Assembly: GCA_013695775.1 (NCBI GenBank)
Contig: JACCZV010000340.1
Location: forward strand, 1-5,877
DNA from: Chitinophagales bacterium
GTDB lineage: Bacteria; Bacteroidota; Bacteroidia; Chitinophagales; UBA10324
Length of the DNA stretch: 5,877 nt
Reading direction: 5' to 3'
In this document: positions 5,861 to 5,877 of the stretch, one piece after another
How positions within the stretch are numbered: the stretch's first letter is position 1
Layout of the letters: every line of letters starts with the position of its first letter
The notes under the pieces: model-generated
Told to the model about the DNA's origin: nothing
The model's input: the letters and a program-made list of their open reading frames with translations, nothing else
The model's database searches: none
Program-made: the position numbers and the translations under genes

Positions 5861-5877
5861 GAATCGCGATTGCTAAC

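Overview
The window looks like a chromosomal segment of a member of the Bacteroidota, possibly of the Cytophagales type. It is moderately AT-rich, its start codons lack Shine-Dalgarno sequences, and the best promoter matches the Bacteroidota -7 consensus TAnnTTTG. All four protein families (AsmA-like, KdsB, long-form NfeD, LysM plus double-psi barrel) are common in that phylum. Species-level placement cannot be made from the sequence alone. All four genes act at or for the cell envelope.

Layout: (i) 1-1982, minus strand, the N-terminal 660 codons of a large AsmA-like inner-membrane-anchored protein that runs off the left edge. (ii) 1983-2526, a 544-nt gene-free stretch. It holds a good promoter for the AsmA-like gene close to its start and then an island of short interspersed repeats: 26-nt lead modules built on CCGTCATT, a REPIN-like pair of inverted palindromes, and a second element bounded by 9-bp inverted repeats. 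(iii) 2527-3288, minus strand, kdsB, the CMP-Kdo synthetase of lipopolysaccharide assembly, complete and with intact active-site motifs. (iv) 3398-4756, minus strand, a full-length NfeD/ClpP-class membrane serine protease with Ser-Lys dyad, five predicted membrane segments and the C-terminal OB-fold domain. (v) 4757-4863, a divergent AT-rich intergenic region. (vi) 4864-5763, plus strand, a secreted protein with two LysM domains and a degenerate RlpA-like double-psi beta-barrel. (vii) 5764-5877, a non-coding tail with an AT-rich terminator-like hairpin, a second hairpin and a perfect 10-bp palindrome.

nfeD and kdsB are co-directional with a 109-nt gap and may be partly co-transcribed, although a weak promoter lies in the gap. 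The AsmA-like gene is separated from kdsB by the repeat island and has its own promoter, so it is probably an independent unit. The LysM gene is transcribed divergently from nfeD. No defence system, mobile gene, CRISPR array or RNA gene was found. The items most worth a second look are the composite repeat island and the RlpA-like domain that appears to have lost its catalytic aspartate.
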